Source: UBA11872 sp965198285
GTDB taxonomy: Bacteria; Chloroflexota; UBA11872
DNA: 64,000 nucleotides
Assembly: GCA_965198285.1 (NCBI GenBank)
Contig: OZ240251.1
Location: 434,001 to 498,000 of the forward strand
Reading direction: 5' to 3'
Shown one piece after another: positions 43,094 through 51,785 of this stretch. Position 1 is the first letter of the stretch; the number at the start of each line of letters is the position of its first letter. The translations under genes and the position numbers were made by a program. A model generated the notes under the pieces. That model did no database searches. It had not been told where the DNA came from and saw only the letters and a list, made by a program, of their open reading frames with translations.

Positions 43094-43930
43094 TCATGCG
43101 CTCCCGCTATTCAGCTCCTGCATCGTTGTCTCGTACCGGCGCAGCATCTCCTCATCCTGGGTCGCCAAGTACGCCTCTTCCATTCGATCGGCCAATTTCG
43201 GTGTAGGCCAGGCAGGCACGTCAATACAAGCGGTGGTGATTCGATCCGTGCCCCACTTGTATGCCACCACCTCGCCTTTGCTGACGATTAGATTTACACC
43301 CACAGCCGCCTCAACCACAGGAACGCCGTTTTCTCGGGCTCGCGCAATTACGGCTTCATTCTGGACGCGTCGACGTGATCCGTAGGAAGGGATTAGCAAT
43401 ATCTGTGCCCCGTCCATGACAAGCGTTCGTGCAATATGCGCGTTCCAACGATCGTTACATATGAGAACACCGACACGCCCGATCGGCGTGTCGAAGCCTC
43501 TCAGTGCCGTTCCCACACGATTAAAGTCCCACGAGGGATGCGTACCCTCAGACAGTTGCGTCTTGCGATACGTCCCACAGATCTCACCATCCGCGCCGAT
43601 GAAAACTGCGCAGTTGTAGATTCCGTCGTCACCTTGCTCGGCAAAGCCGAAGCAGAGGTTGGTTCTCAGCTCGCGAGCCAGGTCGCTAAACCTGCGAATC
43701 AATGGACCGTCTAGCGGCTCAGCGATCACCCGCAAGGCGCCGGCTTTCGAGGGATCTCGGACCACTTGCATGACGACATAGCCTTCGAGAAACCCCTCGG
43801 GGGCGACGATCACATCGGGCCCCTCTCGCGCCGCCGATCGAACGAATTCTTCAAGCTTGTCCGCGTTGTGGGCCTTGTCCCACTTTCGAGGCTTGATGGA
43901 AAGCGCGCTCGCGCGAATTGAGCGATACAT
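43094..43930 (-). CDS. Carbon-nitrogen hydrolase (nitrilase superfamily)
   Basis: The Glu-Lys-Cys catalytic triad is in VIVAPEGFLEGY, TYRKTQLSEG and VGVLICNDRWN; the following segment IARTLVMDGAQILLIPSYGS is the usual nitrilase-fold strand. The 278-residue length fits amidases of the omega-amidase, carbamoylputrescine or N-carbamoyl-amino-acid type. It hydrolyses a non-peptide C-N bond; in this setting it may remove an amide from the locus substrate. Start MYRSIRASALSIKPRKWDKA at ATG 43930. Confidence 0.88.
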   Translation of the reverse strand: MYRSIRASALSIKPRKWDKAHNADKLEEFVRSAAREGPDVIVAPEGFLEGYVVMQVVRDPSKAGALRVIAEPLDGPLIRRFSDLARELRTNLCFGFAEQGDDGIYNCAVFIGADGEICGTYRKTQLSEGTHPSWDFNRVGTALRGFDTPIGRVGVLICNDRWNAHIARTLVMDGAQILLIPSYGSRRRVQNEAVIARARENGVPVVEAAVGVNLIVSKGEVVAYKWGTDRITTACIDVPAWPTPKLADRMEEAYLATQDEEMLRRYETTMQELNSGSA

Positions 43931-44270
43931 GGCCCTAAAGCCGACCGCTGCTGGTCATCGATAGGCGACGATCGATACACGAAGAGCATGGAAGAGGCTG
44001 GAGACTGAGTTCACGAAAGGCGTGCCCACGATCACCATTGCGCCAGGCAATCTGACGCGCGCACCACGAGGACTCTGGACGCATCAATGCGCTGTCTGAG
44101 CAGTGGACGTCCCGAGCTGCCGCCATGTTGCCAGGGTCTGGCATGGCCGTGGACATACCCTCACGGCGACATTGTCTGCTGAATAAGGGGCGAAGTAGCC
44201 GCCGATCCGTCCGCTGCGACCCGGGAAGAGATCGTACGTCCTGTCGGCTCCGGCGCTACGCCCACGCCGA
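43931..44270. other. Gene-free stretch between two minus-strand genes
   Basis: About 340 bp with no recognisable gene; it should contain the promoter of the nitrilase-family gene. No repeat or hairpin stood out. Confidence 0.4.
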
Positions 44271-45749
44271 TTAGCCGGCCTGACGTCGTGATGGGCCTGG
44301 ATCCGCCGCCAATACGCTGGCGTCGAAGCTCCTTGAAATGAGTTCAGCCTTGATGTCCTGGTGACTATGATCATCCCAAAGATCGACGAACTCCCAGGGA
44401 TCGTCATCGAGGTCATAGAGCTCACCGGTGCCGTGGTTGTGATAGGTAACCAGCTTCCAGCGTCGGTCACGGTACATGGTGGCGAAGCTTCGTCCCGGTG
44501 GGCGGCCGCGCGCCCCGTAGTACTCGGTGCGAACGAAGGCACGGTGTTCGCTGGTGGCATCAGCGCCGCAAAGGAGATCCGATAGCGAGCGACCCTGCAT
44601 CAGCGCGGGAATCGGCAGCCCCGCGAAGTCGAGGAGCGTTGGGGCCACGTCAATCAGCTCGACCAGCGCGTCAGACTGGCGACCCGCTGCAATATGGCCT
44701 GGCCACGACACTAACAGCGGAACGCGCACGAGACCTTCGTAGAAGCGACAGCCCTTTTCGAGTAGCCCGTGGTCGCCAAGCATCTCGCCGTGATCGCTCA
44801 TGAAAACCACGACCGTATTTTGTCGAGCGCCGCTGGTCTCCAAGTACCGCAAGATTCGTCCCAACTCGAAGTCGATCAGCTCGATCATCGCGTAGTAGGC
44901 AGCTCGAACGGTCCTTGCATCGATTTCGTCTGGGCCCCGAGGCACAAGCCGACGCGCCCGCCAGTCGATGTCCGCAAGGCCAAGCTGATACTCAATATCG
45001 GTATCACGAAAGTGCGGACCGGAAAGTGTCGCCGGGTCGTACCGCCGGAAATACTCCCACGGCGGATCAAACGGTGGATGGGGATCGTTGGAGTTGACGC
45101 AGAGGAACCAAGGCTCGCGCGACTCCTCGATGAATGCGATTGCGCGCTCGCTGCACCACGTCGTCTGATGCTGTTCCGGGGGAATGTTGTCGCGTTGCGG
45201 CGTGGGCACGAAGAGACGATTCGGCGAGCCTGTTTCTCGCCGGAATAAGACCGCCGGATCGTGCCCACCGGCCCGAAGCCAGTCGGCGTATCCATGTATG
45301 CCCGGGGCCCACTCATCGTGCGGGCCAAGACTCCATTCAAAGAAGTCGAATCCGTCGTTGGCGCGCGGCTCGGACCTTCCCGCTCGCCCGTGTCCGTCTG
45401 CCAGGTGTAGCTTGCCGACAAGCCCACAGCGGTATCCGGCCTCGGCAAGCAGCCGGCTCACGAGTGTTTCCTGCGCTGCTGGTGGGAAATAGTCCAGCGC
45501 GTTGTAGTTGGCGTGAATTGTGCTCGGATACCGCCCGGTCATGAAGCTCGCGCGACTCGGGCAGCACAGGGGGCTCTGGCAAAACGCGTGGGTGAGCGCT
45601 ACTCCTTCGCTAGCGAGCCGATCGAGCGTCGGCGTATGGATTTCGGAATTGCCCAGCGCCGCCACGGTGTCGAACCGCTGATGGTCCGTGCAATACCAGA
45701 GGATGTTCGGCGGATCAGGATCACGCGAGGAAGCTGACCGCGTGGTCAT
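44271..45749 (-). CDS. Sulfatase (formylglycine-dependent, Cys type)
   Basis: The chain begins MTTRSASSRDPDPPNILWYC then T-D-H-Q-R. The sulfatase motif is C62-C63-P-S-R66 followed by ASFMTGR, where C62 is converted to formylglycine. The second metal site shows VVVFMSDHGEMLGDHGLLEK. The C-terminal region RSFATMYRDRRWKLVTYHNH then ELYDLDDDPWEFVDL is typical of sulfatases acting on organic sulfate esters or carbohydrates. ATG 45749 is preferred; ATG 45821 would add 24 residues. There is no signal peptide, so a cytoplasmic substrate, imported first, is implied. A formylglycine-generating enzyme gene is not in the window. Confidence 0.92.
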   Translation of the reverse strand: MTTRSASSRDPDPPNILWYCTDHQRFDTVAALGNSEIHTPTLDRLASEGVALTHAFCQSPLCCPSRASFMTGRYPSTIHANYNALDYFPPAAQETLVSRLLAEAGYRCGLVGKLHLADGHGRAGRSEPRANDGFDFFEWSLGPHDEWAPGIHGYADWLRAGGHDPAVLFRRETGSPNRLFVPTPQRDNIPPEQHQTTWCSERAIAFIEESREPWFLCVNSNDPHPPFDPPWEYFRRYDPATLSGPHFRDTDIEYQLGLADIDWRARRLVPRGPDEIDARTVRAAYYAMIELIDFELGRILRYLETSGARQNTVVVFMSDHGEMLGDHGLLEKGCRFYEGLVRVPLLVSWPGHIAAGRQSDALVELIDVAPTLLDFAGLPIPALMQGRSLSDLLCGADATSEHRAFVRTEYYGARGRPPGRSFATMYRDRRWKLVTYHNHGTGELYDLDDDPWEFVDLWDDHSHQDIKAELISRSFDASVLAADPGPSRRQAG

Positions 45750-46033
45750 GGACGCACGGCAATCGTTGTGAGCCTGGCGCTTCGGGACGTCACGAAATGC
45801 CCGACGCATGTCCATGGGCACATGCAGGACTGAACGATCATTCGGCCGCGGTCGTCATTCAACGAGCATCAGAGCCCGGCGATCGCCGCCGCCTGGCACG
45901 AAGATTCTCTCGTCGGGGGGTCGGGCAATTGCCCACCACCCAGCGCGTCAGCCCACCCGGTCCAAGCAACCGGCTGGCAACTGGCCGCTGCCGAGAAGTC
46001 GAATGTTGGCAGCGTGCGAGGCCAACTACACGG

Positions 46034-47692
46034 TCACGCGCCGATCGGATTGGGAAGGCCTTGTTGCCACTCACGGAATGCGTACCACTCCTCGATGTTG
46101 TCTTGGAGAATGGCGTCAGCCGAGTCCAGCACCTGCCTCGTGCCCTCCTCCACCGAGACTTCCCCGAGAAGGATGACGGCCGGATTCTTCACGGCCGGTG
46201 AACCACCGCTTTGCCACTCACGCCAGAACGGGGTCCCCATCTGTGCTGAGCGCATGTCCGGTTGATCGAAAAAGTCCTTCATCATTGAGTGATTCTCGGG
46301 CGGACCAGCAGCGTACTCCGGCGAGGTCAGCACGTCAGGACGGATCGGGACCGAGCCGCGGTCGATGCCAATCCGGCCCTGAACATCACGTCCCGCCATG
46401 AACATCACGAGTTCAACCGACTCTTCGATGTTCCCGCGCGTATGCACCGAACTCGTCACGAGGTGCGGTTGCGTTGACATCACGTGGGGGGCCGGGCCAC
46501 GTGGACCTTCAGCCTGGGGCAGCCGTGAGAACTTAAAGCGGTCCTTGATGCGGTTGATAAACGTTCCCAGCGAAGTAGCGGCTCTGATCATGACGCGACC
46601 GGCCGAGAATGCATCGCCGAACTCGCCGGCCAGTTCCTTTGTGTCAGTTAGAGGTGGGGCAACGCCGTGAGTGTGAATCGCCTCAGTCATGAATTCGATG
46701 CCCCGAACCGCTCCACTGTCCCACATGGTTGTGCGCATATGATCGTCTGAGCGATACGTGAGGTTCGGATCGCTCGCCAGCGCCCAACCCCAGTCCGTCC
46801 TCGGTCCGAACCAACCTCCACTGGCTAATAGGCCCCACGAATCCGTGTCCGGGTCGGTTGCCTTCTTGATCGCGTCCAGTAACTCAGTTTCTATTCCCCA
46901 CTTTCCTTCCGTGGGGAACTCGACCCCAGCACCTTCCATCATGTCAAGATTGATAATGGTGCCGGTGCAGTTGCCTTGGTACGGCATGCCGAACATTGGG
47001 CCTCGGATGCCATCCAGATGCCCAATGGGCAATGTGTCTTGGATCACGACGCTGCTGGTGTCCGGGTCGAAGTAGTAGTCCTTGGGATTCCAATCGGCCT
47101 GCTTGCGAACGACATCGTCGATCTGGGCAAAGGCGCCAGCTTGGTGCCAGCGTCAGGCGAACCAGCCCGATAGCAACGCGACCTCAGCCTGCGTGCCTGC
47201 CTGGATCTGAACGCCAAAGGCCGTGGCGTACGCGTCGGGCTGCGGCGTATACCGCGCGTTGATGTGGGGGGCTTCCTGGCGGAAGCGGTCCAGCGCCCAC
47301 TGCAGCGCCGCGCCGCGCGGCCCCGAGGAGTGATCGTTGACGAAGACTAAGTTCACTGGCGGTCGCTGCGCTTGAACTTCCACAACCTTCTCAACGACCT
47401 TCTCGACAACCCTTTCGACCTCAACGACCTTCTCAACGACCTTCTCGACCTCGACTTCCTTGACCTGAACCTGAGTCTGCGTCACGACCCTTTCAACCGG
47501 AACTTCCTTGATCTCGGTCTTGGTCACGACCGTCTCGACCGGGACTTCCTTAACGACGAGCCTTTCGACCGGCACCTCTTTGGTGACGACTTGTGTCTCA
47601 CCGCAGGCGGCGAGCACGACGGCACCTCCCAATCCCAGGCTTGCCGCGGCGCTCGCGCGCAACATCCTCCGTCGAGTGACTGCACGAACCAT
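46034..47692 (-). pseudogene. Solute-binding lipoprotein gene with one internal TGA
   Basis: From ATG 47692 the frame encodes MVRAVTRRRMLRASAAASLG, a Tat-type signal and lipobox L-A-A-C, a repeated spacer of the type V-x-K-E-V-P-V-E, then NLVFVNDHSSGPRGAALQWA and EVALLSGWFA, where TGA (47153-47155) interrupts. The same frame continues with GAFAQIDDVVRKQADWNPKD, SVVIQDTLPIGHLDGIRGPM, then FGMPYQGNCTGTIINLDMME to the end at 46034. Everything else aligns with the intact paralogue at 48189, so one nonsense change splits the gene. A second initiation at 47047 would lack the signal. Confidence 0.85.
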
Positions 47693-48188
47693 GGCTTCCT
47701 CCCGAGGGCTACGGCGTGCGCCAAGCACGCGCCAAGACCGCACGTCATATCCGGGCTAGACTGGCGCGGACCCAACGGCGCGCCCTTCGAGCACCGAGTA
47801 GCTAGCAGCGTATGCAGTCGACTGTCTGTGAGTCAATCCAGGGCGCGCCCCGCTGCGACTACCCGTATGGGCATACGCTGAATTGCGCGAATGTCTCGCG
47901 GCGGCCGAGTGCGTTGGCTACGGCCAAGGAGCCTTGACTCGGCTCCAGTCTCCAGCGCGCGGTCCACAGTGCCACCCGCGTCCCAAGCCCCTCGCGCGCC
48001 TATGAGCTCTGATCGCGCACATGTCGTCAGCGCCTTCTGGCTTCGGCCGTTCGGCCTGGACGGCCAACGCATCGGCCTGTCTGAGAGTAGAGGGCACGCC
48101 CACCAGGCGATGTCTTGCCGCGGCGGCGGGCCGGCGGCGTTGCGCGACGAAAGGTCCGCCGCCGCCTGCGGACATATTCGGACCTTCG
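47693..48188. other. Upstream region of the split binding-protein gene; no gene seen
   Basis: About 500 bp between two binding-protein genes, both on the minus strand. It must contain the promoter of the 46-47.7 kb gene. No palindrome like the one at 49935 was found here and no protein-like frame. Confidence 0.4.
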
Positions 48189-49826
48189 CTAGAAGCCCAA
48201 GCCGGCGATGTAGTCCTTCAACCCCTGATAGGCCTCCGCGCTCTGCTCGAGAACCAGGTTGGATTGCTCGACCCGCTTGCCCATAGCCTCGTCAACCGTC
48301 TGTTCCCCGTTGAGAATCTCGGATGGAGCGAACCAGGCCTCCCACCACTCCAACCACGCCGGATGGCCGAGCTGCTGGCTGCGGGGGTTGGGATCCTCTT
48401 CGACGTAGGTTCGAAACAGACCGTGGTTCTCGGGCGGGCCGGCTTCGAAGGCCGGTGACTTCAAAACGTCCTTGAACATCGGCAATGACCCGCGATCGAT
48501 CGCGACCCGCCCCTGGACCTCCGGGCCCGCCCAGAACATGACGACCTCAACCGCCTGCTCGATATTGCCGCGCGTATCGACGGCGTTAGTGACGATGTGC
48601 GGCTGCCCGGTGAAGTCGTGCGGCACGGTGCCTCGCGGACCTTCCGGGAACGGGGCCATTGACCACGCGAATCGATCCTTGATGCGTGGGATTGCGCTTC
48701 CGACCGCGCCGCCGTTGGGCGCAATAAGCACTCGCTCCGCGGCAAACGGGTCACCAAACTCACCGGAAAGCCGCTCTCGCTGGCCCCACGCGGGAGCGAC
48801 CTCGTGCTTCGCGACCATGTCAGCAATCAGACGCAGGCCGCGGTCGCCGCCGCTGTCCAGGATGGTCAAGCGGTTGTCCTCGGCAGACCGATACATGATG
48901 TTCGGGTCGTCGGCGAGCCCCCAGGCCCATGACCCCCACTGAAGCCACGCGTGCGGCAATGCCCATAACCCGAACGTCTCGGTGTCTAGGTTGGTGGCTT
49001 TCTTGAGATCCTCCAGAAACTGGCCTTCGAGCTGCCAGTTGCCCTTGGTCGGAAACTCGATGCCAGCCTCTTCCATCATGGTGAGGTTGATGTGGTGTCC
49101 GTTGACGTTGCCCTGGTAGGGCATACCAAACAGCGGCCCGCGCAAGCCATCCAGGATGTCGATTGGCACCGTGTCCTGAAAGTTCAGGCTGTAGGCGTCT
49201 CCGTCGTAGTACCAGTTCTGCGGGTCGTAATCCGGGTGCTTGGCCAGGACCGGGTTGATGAGCGCCCACGCCCCGGCGGCCGCCCAGGCCGCGACCATCC
49301 CGTCCCCCAGCAGTGCCACCTCGCCTTGTGTCCCCGCCGCGATCTGCGGACCGAACGATTCCGCGAATTTCTCGGGCTGCGGCGTGAACTTCACGTCGAT
49401 GTGCGGGAACTTTGCAGCGAACTTATCCAGCGACCACTTCATCGCGTTGCCGCGCGGTCCGGACGTGTGATCGTGCACGAACACCAATCTCGTCGTCGGT
49501 TGCTGTGGCGGCGCCTCAACCAGCTTCTCGACCACCACTTCCCTGGTAACGACCTTCTCGACGACCTTCTCAACGACCTTCTCGACCTCGACTTCCTTGA
49601 CCTGAACCTGAGTCTGCGTCACGACCCTTTCAACCGGAACTTCCTTGATCTCGGTCTTGGTCACGACCGTCTCGACCGGCACTTCCTTCACGACGATAGT
49701 CTCGACCGGCACTTCCCTGGTCACCACTTGGGTCTCGCCGCAGGCCGCCAGCGTCAGCGCACCAGCCGCGCCCAGCCCCACGCCCCCGACCCGCAAGAGC
49801 CGTCGTCGCGAAATTGCTCCGCTCAT
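48189..49826 (-). CDS. ABC-type extracellular solute-binding lipoprotein (intact copy)
   Basis: ATG 49826 gives MSGAISRRRLLRVGGVGLGA, a Tat signal (R-R-R-L-L) with lipobox L-A-A-C. A 75-residue spacer repeats V-T-K/R-E-V-P-V-E and V-E-K-V-V-E-K, probably a stalk. The folded part TTRLVFVHDHTSGPRGNAMK, FKFTPQPEKF-like VKFTPQPEKFAESFGPQIAA, GEVALLGDGMVAAWAAAGAW, LFGMPYQGNVNGHHINLTMM and the C-terminal DYIAGLGF resemble bacterial extracellular (family 1) sugar-binding proteins. It should bind a substrate outside the cell for an ABC importer whose permease and ATPase genes are not here. A direct-repeat element sits 109 bp upstream. Confidence 0.88.
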   Translation of the reverse strand: MSGAISRRRLLRVGGVGLGAAGALTLAACGETQVVTREVPVETIVVKEVPVETVVTKTEIKEVPVERVVTQTQVQVKEVEVEKVVEKVVEKVVTREVVVEKLVEAPPQQPTTRLVFVHDHTSGPRGNAMKWSLDKFAAKFPHIDVKFTPQPEKFAESFGPQIAAGTQGEVALLGDGMVAAWAAAGAWALINPVLAKHPDYDPQNWYYDGDAYSLNFQDTVPIDILDGLRGPLFGMPYQGNVNGHHINLTMMEEAGIEFPTKGNWQLEGQFLEDLKKATNLDTETFGLWALPHAWLQWGSWAWGLADDPNIMYRSAEDNRLTILDSGGDRGLRLIADMVAKHEVAPAWGQRERLSGEFGDPFAAERVLIAPNGGAVGSAIPRIKDRFAWSMAPFPEGPRGTVPHDFTGQPHIVTNAVDTRGNIEQAVEVVMFWAGPEVQGRVAIDRGSLPMFKDVLKSPAFEAGPPENHGLFRTYVEEDPNPRSQQLGHPAWLEWWEAWFAPSEILNGEQTVDEAMGKRVEQSNLVLEQSAEAYQGLKDYIAGLGF

Positions 49827-49934
49827 CTCAGACTCCCTCCACCCTGCGCGTCCGAGTGGTCGCGGAGGCGTTTCGGATGCGCGATATCGGGACTGCCCGC
49901 CCACGATCCGAGGATGCCTTAGAATACCTCAGGC

Positions 49935-49971
49935 CCAAATTATTTGTATAACCCCAAATTATTTGTATAAC
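49935..49971. promoter_or_regulatory. Two 18-bp identical direct repeats in a divergent promoter region
   Basis: CCAAATTATTTGTATAAC occurs at 49935-49952 and again at 49954-49971, one base apart. Each copy contains the small palindrome AAATTATTT and a TATAC-like core on the other strand. The AT content is far above the surroundings. It lies between the divergent binding-protein and aminotransferase genes, so it probably binds a regulator of both or forms a promoter. Confidence 0.6.
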
Positions 49972-50133
49972 GATCACTCCATGGACGAAAGACAATGGCG
50001 CACCCGCAAAAGGGCGCCAGGATGGGACACGTGAGCCAGGCGGCCCATCCTCAGCAGACGCGGTCCACCTGATCGGTGCGCGAGGCCATAGGATGATTGC
50101 CAGGCATCGCGGGGACGGCACAGGAGGCAGACG

Positions 50134-51432
50134 ATGAGCGAGCGTCTCGCGATCCACGGCGGGCCAGCGGTCCGCACGAAGCCCTTTGGGCCGGGCCACG
50201 ACTTCGGGGACGACGACATCGCGGCGCTGACCGAGGTCATTCGCTCGGGACACGTCGGCAAAGGGCCGAAGGTCGATCAATTCGAGCGGGCCTTTGCCGC
50301 CCGCCACGGCGCCAAGCACGCCATCGCCGTGACCTCAGGGACGGCGGCGATGCACGTCTGCATCGGCGCCATCAATCCCGACCCGGGCGACGAGATCATC
50401 GTGACGCCGTGGACCGCCGGCGGGACCATCATCGGCGCGCTGCTGCAGAATTGCGTGCCGGTCTTTGCCGACATCGACGAGACGTACACGCTTGATCCGG
50501 CCGACGTGGAGGCCAAGATCACGCCGCGCACGCGCGCGATTATCGCGGTGCACTACCTGGGCAATCCGTGCAACATGCGCGCCCTGCGAGCCATCGCCCG
50601 GCACCACGATCTGGCCCTGATCGAGGACTGTGCGCAGGCCCACTTCGCGGAGCATCGCGGGCAGGTCGTCGGCAGCATTGGCGACATGGCGGGCTACAGT
50701 TTCGGGGGCAAACATCTCTCGGGCGGTACCGGCGGCGCGGTGCTTACGAACGACACGGCGCTCTGGGAACGTGCCGTGCTCTTTCACGACGTGGCGCTGC
50801 CCCGCGCGAACGGTCCGTATGCGGACCGCCCGTACGGTCACCACTTCCTTGCGCCGCACTACATCATCAACGACCTCACGGCGGCCGTGCTGCTGGTGCA
50901 GCTCGAGAAAGTTGACGGGTACATCGCGAGCAAGATCCACGCCGCCGAGCAGATCATCGACCGCCTGGCCGACATCGACGAACTGACCCCGCAGGCGGTG
51001 CGGCCCGGGGACCGACATACCTATTGGATTCTCGGGTTCAGCCTGGACACCGAACGGCTGGGCTGCTCGGCCGACGAGTTTGCCGACGCGGTGCGCCGCG
51101 AGGGCGTCCTCCTGATCAAGGCCGAGAACAGTGTGGATGCACGGCACCCATCAATAGGGCTGCCGCGCATGGGCGGGGGCGGTCCCCTGTATGACGATCC
51201 GTTTCTGGCCGAACCCGACTGCTACGGCCGCAGTCGCTTTCCCTTCGACTATCGGCGCGACCAGCCGGTCGAATACGGAGGGGGTGCGTGTCCCAAGGGG
51301 GAAGCATTGATGGGCCGCACGGTTGGGTTCAATATGTGGCCGTTTCTGACCAATGCGGACATCGACGACATCGTGCGCGCGTTCCGCAAGGTGGCCCTGC
51401 ACTACCGCGGGCGTGCACCCGCTCGCGTTTGA
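50134..51432 (+). CDS. DegT/DnrJ/EryC1/StrS-family PLP aminotransferase
   Basis: The protein shows GHVGKGPKVDQFERAFAARH, AVTSGTAAMHVCIGAINPDP then G-D-E-I-I-V-T-P-W-T, IEDCAQAHFAEHRGQVVGSI then D-M-A-G-Y-S-F-G-G-K-H-L-S-G-G, where the last Lys binds PLP. The C-terminus ends in FNMWPFLTNADIDDIVRAFR. Such enzymes put an amino group on a keto sugar or cyclitol (scyllo-inosose, 3-keto sugars). With two Gfo/Idh dehydrogenases in the locus, an oxidation-then-transamination (or the reverse) of a polyol is conceivable. The start is at the ATG after GGAGGCAGACG. Confidence 0.9.
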   Translation: MSERLAIHGGPAVRTKPFGPGHDFGDDDIAALTEVIRSGHVGKGPKVDQFERAFAARHGAKHAIAVTSGTAAMHVCIGAINPDPGDEIIVTPWTAGGTIIGALLQNCVPVFADIDETYTLDPADVEAKITPRTRAIIAVHYLGNPCNMRALRAIARHHDLALIEDCAQAHFAEHRGQVVGSIGDMAGYSFGGKHLSGGTGGAVLTNDTALWERAVLFHDVALPRANGPYADRPYGHHFLAPHYIINDLTAAVLLVQLEKVDGYIASKIHAAEQIIDRLADIDELTPQAVRPGDRHTYWILGFSLDTERLGCSADEFADAVRREGVLLIKAENSVDARHPSIGLPRMGGGGPLYDDPFLAEPDCYGRSRFPFDYRRDQPVEYGGGACPKGEALMGRTVGFNMWPFLTNADIDDIVRAFRKVALHYRGRAPARV

Positions 51433-51785
51433 GGCTCAGTCGCTGAGGCTTGCCCACGCCGCGCGTGCGGACTGAATCCGGGACAGCTCGCCGCAGGCGG
51501 CGCCGTACAAAGGAGACGCGTGCCTGGCCATGCCTACCCGGCGGGACGCTTGTGCCATCCATGCTCGCGCGCCCTTCCCTTTGCCATGGCCTCGCCCATC
51601 CACGCTGCGGTATCAACCGGAACGTGGCGCTCAAAGCTTGGAAGCGGCGGACAGCTCACGCCAGAAGACCGTCTCGCAGACGCCGAAACTCGTGGCACGA
51701 CCGACCCGGCCGGCATAGTCTTCTTGACCGAATAGTTCGGGCTAGTAAGCTTCGGCTTGCCCAGATTGACAGGTAGGTAGCGACC
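51433..51785. other. Intergenic region before the third binding-protein gene
   Basis: About 350 bp. A TTGACC at about 51724 could be a -35 element, but no good -10 follows at the right distance. No gene or repeat was recognised. Confidence 0.4.

Noticed and set aside
47372..47881. Leu/Asp-rich plus-strand frame (F-D-L-N-D-L-L-N-D-L-L type), with another copy at 49.5-49.7 kb
   Set aside because: It is the antisense of the V-x-K-E-V-P-V-E stalk repeats of the binding proteins.
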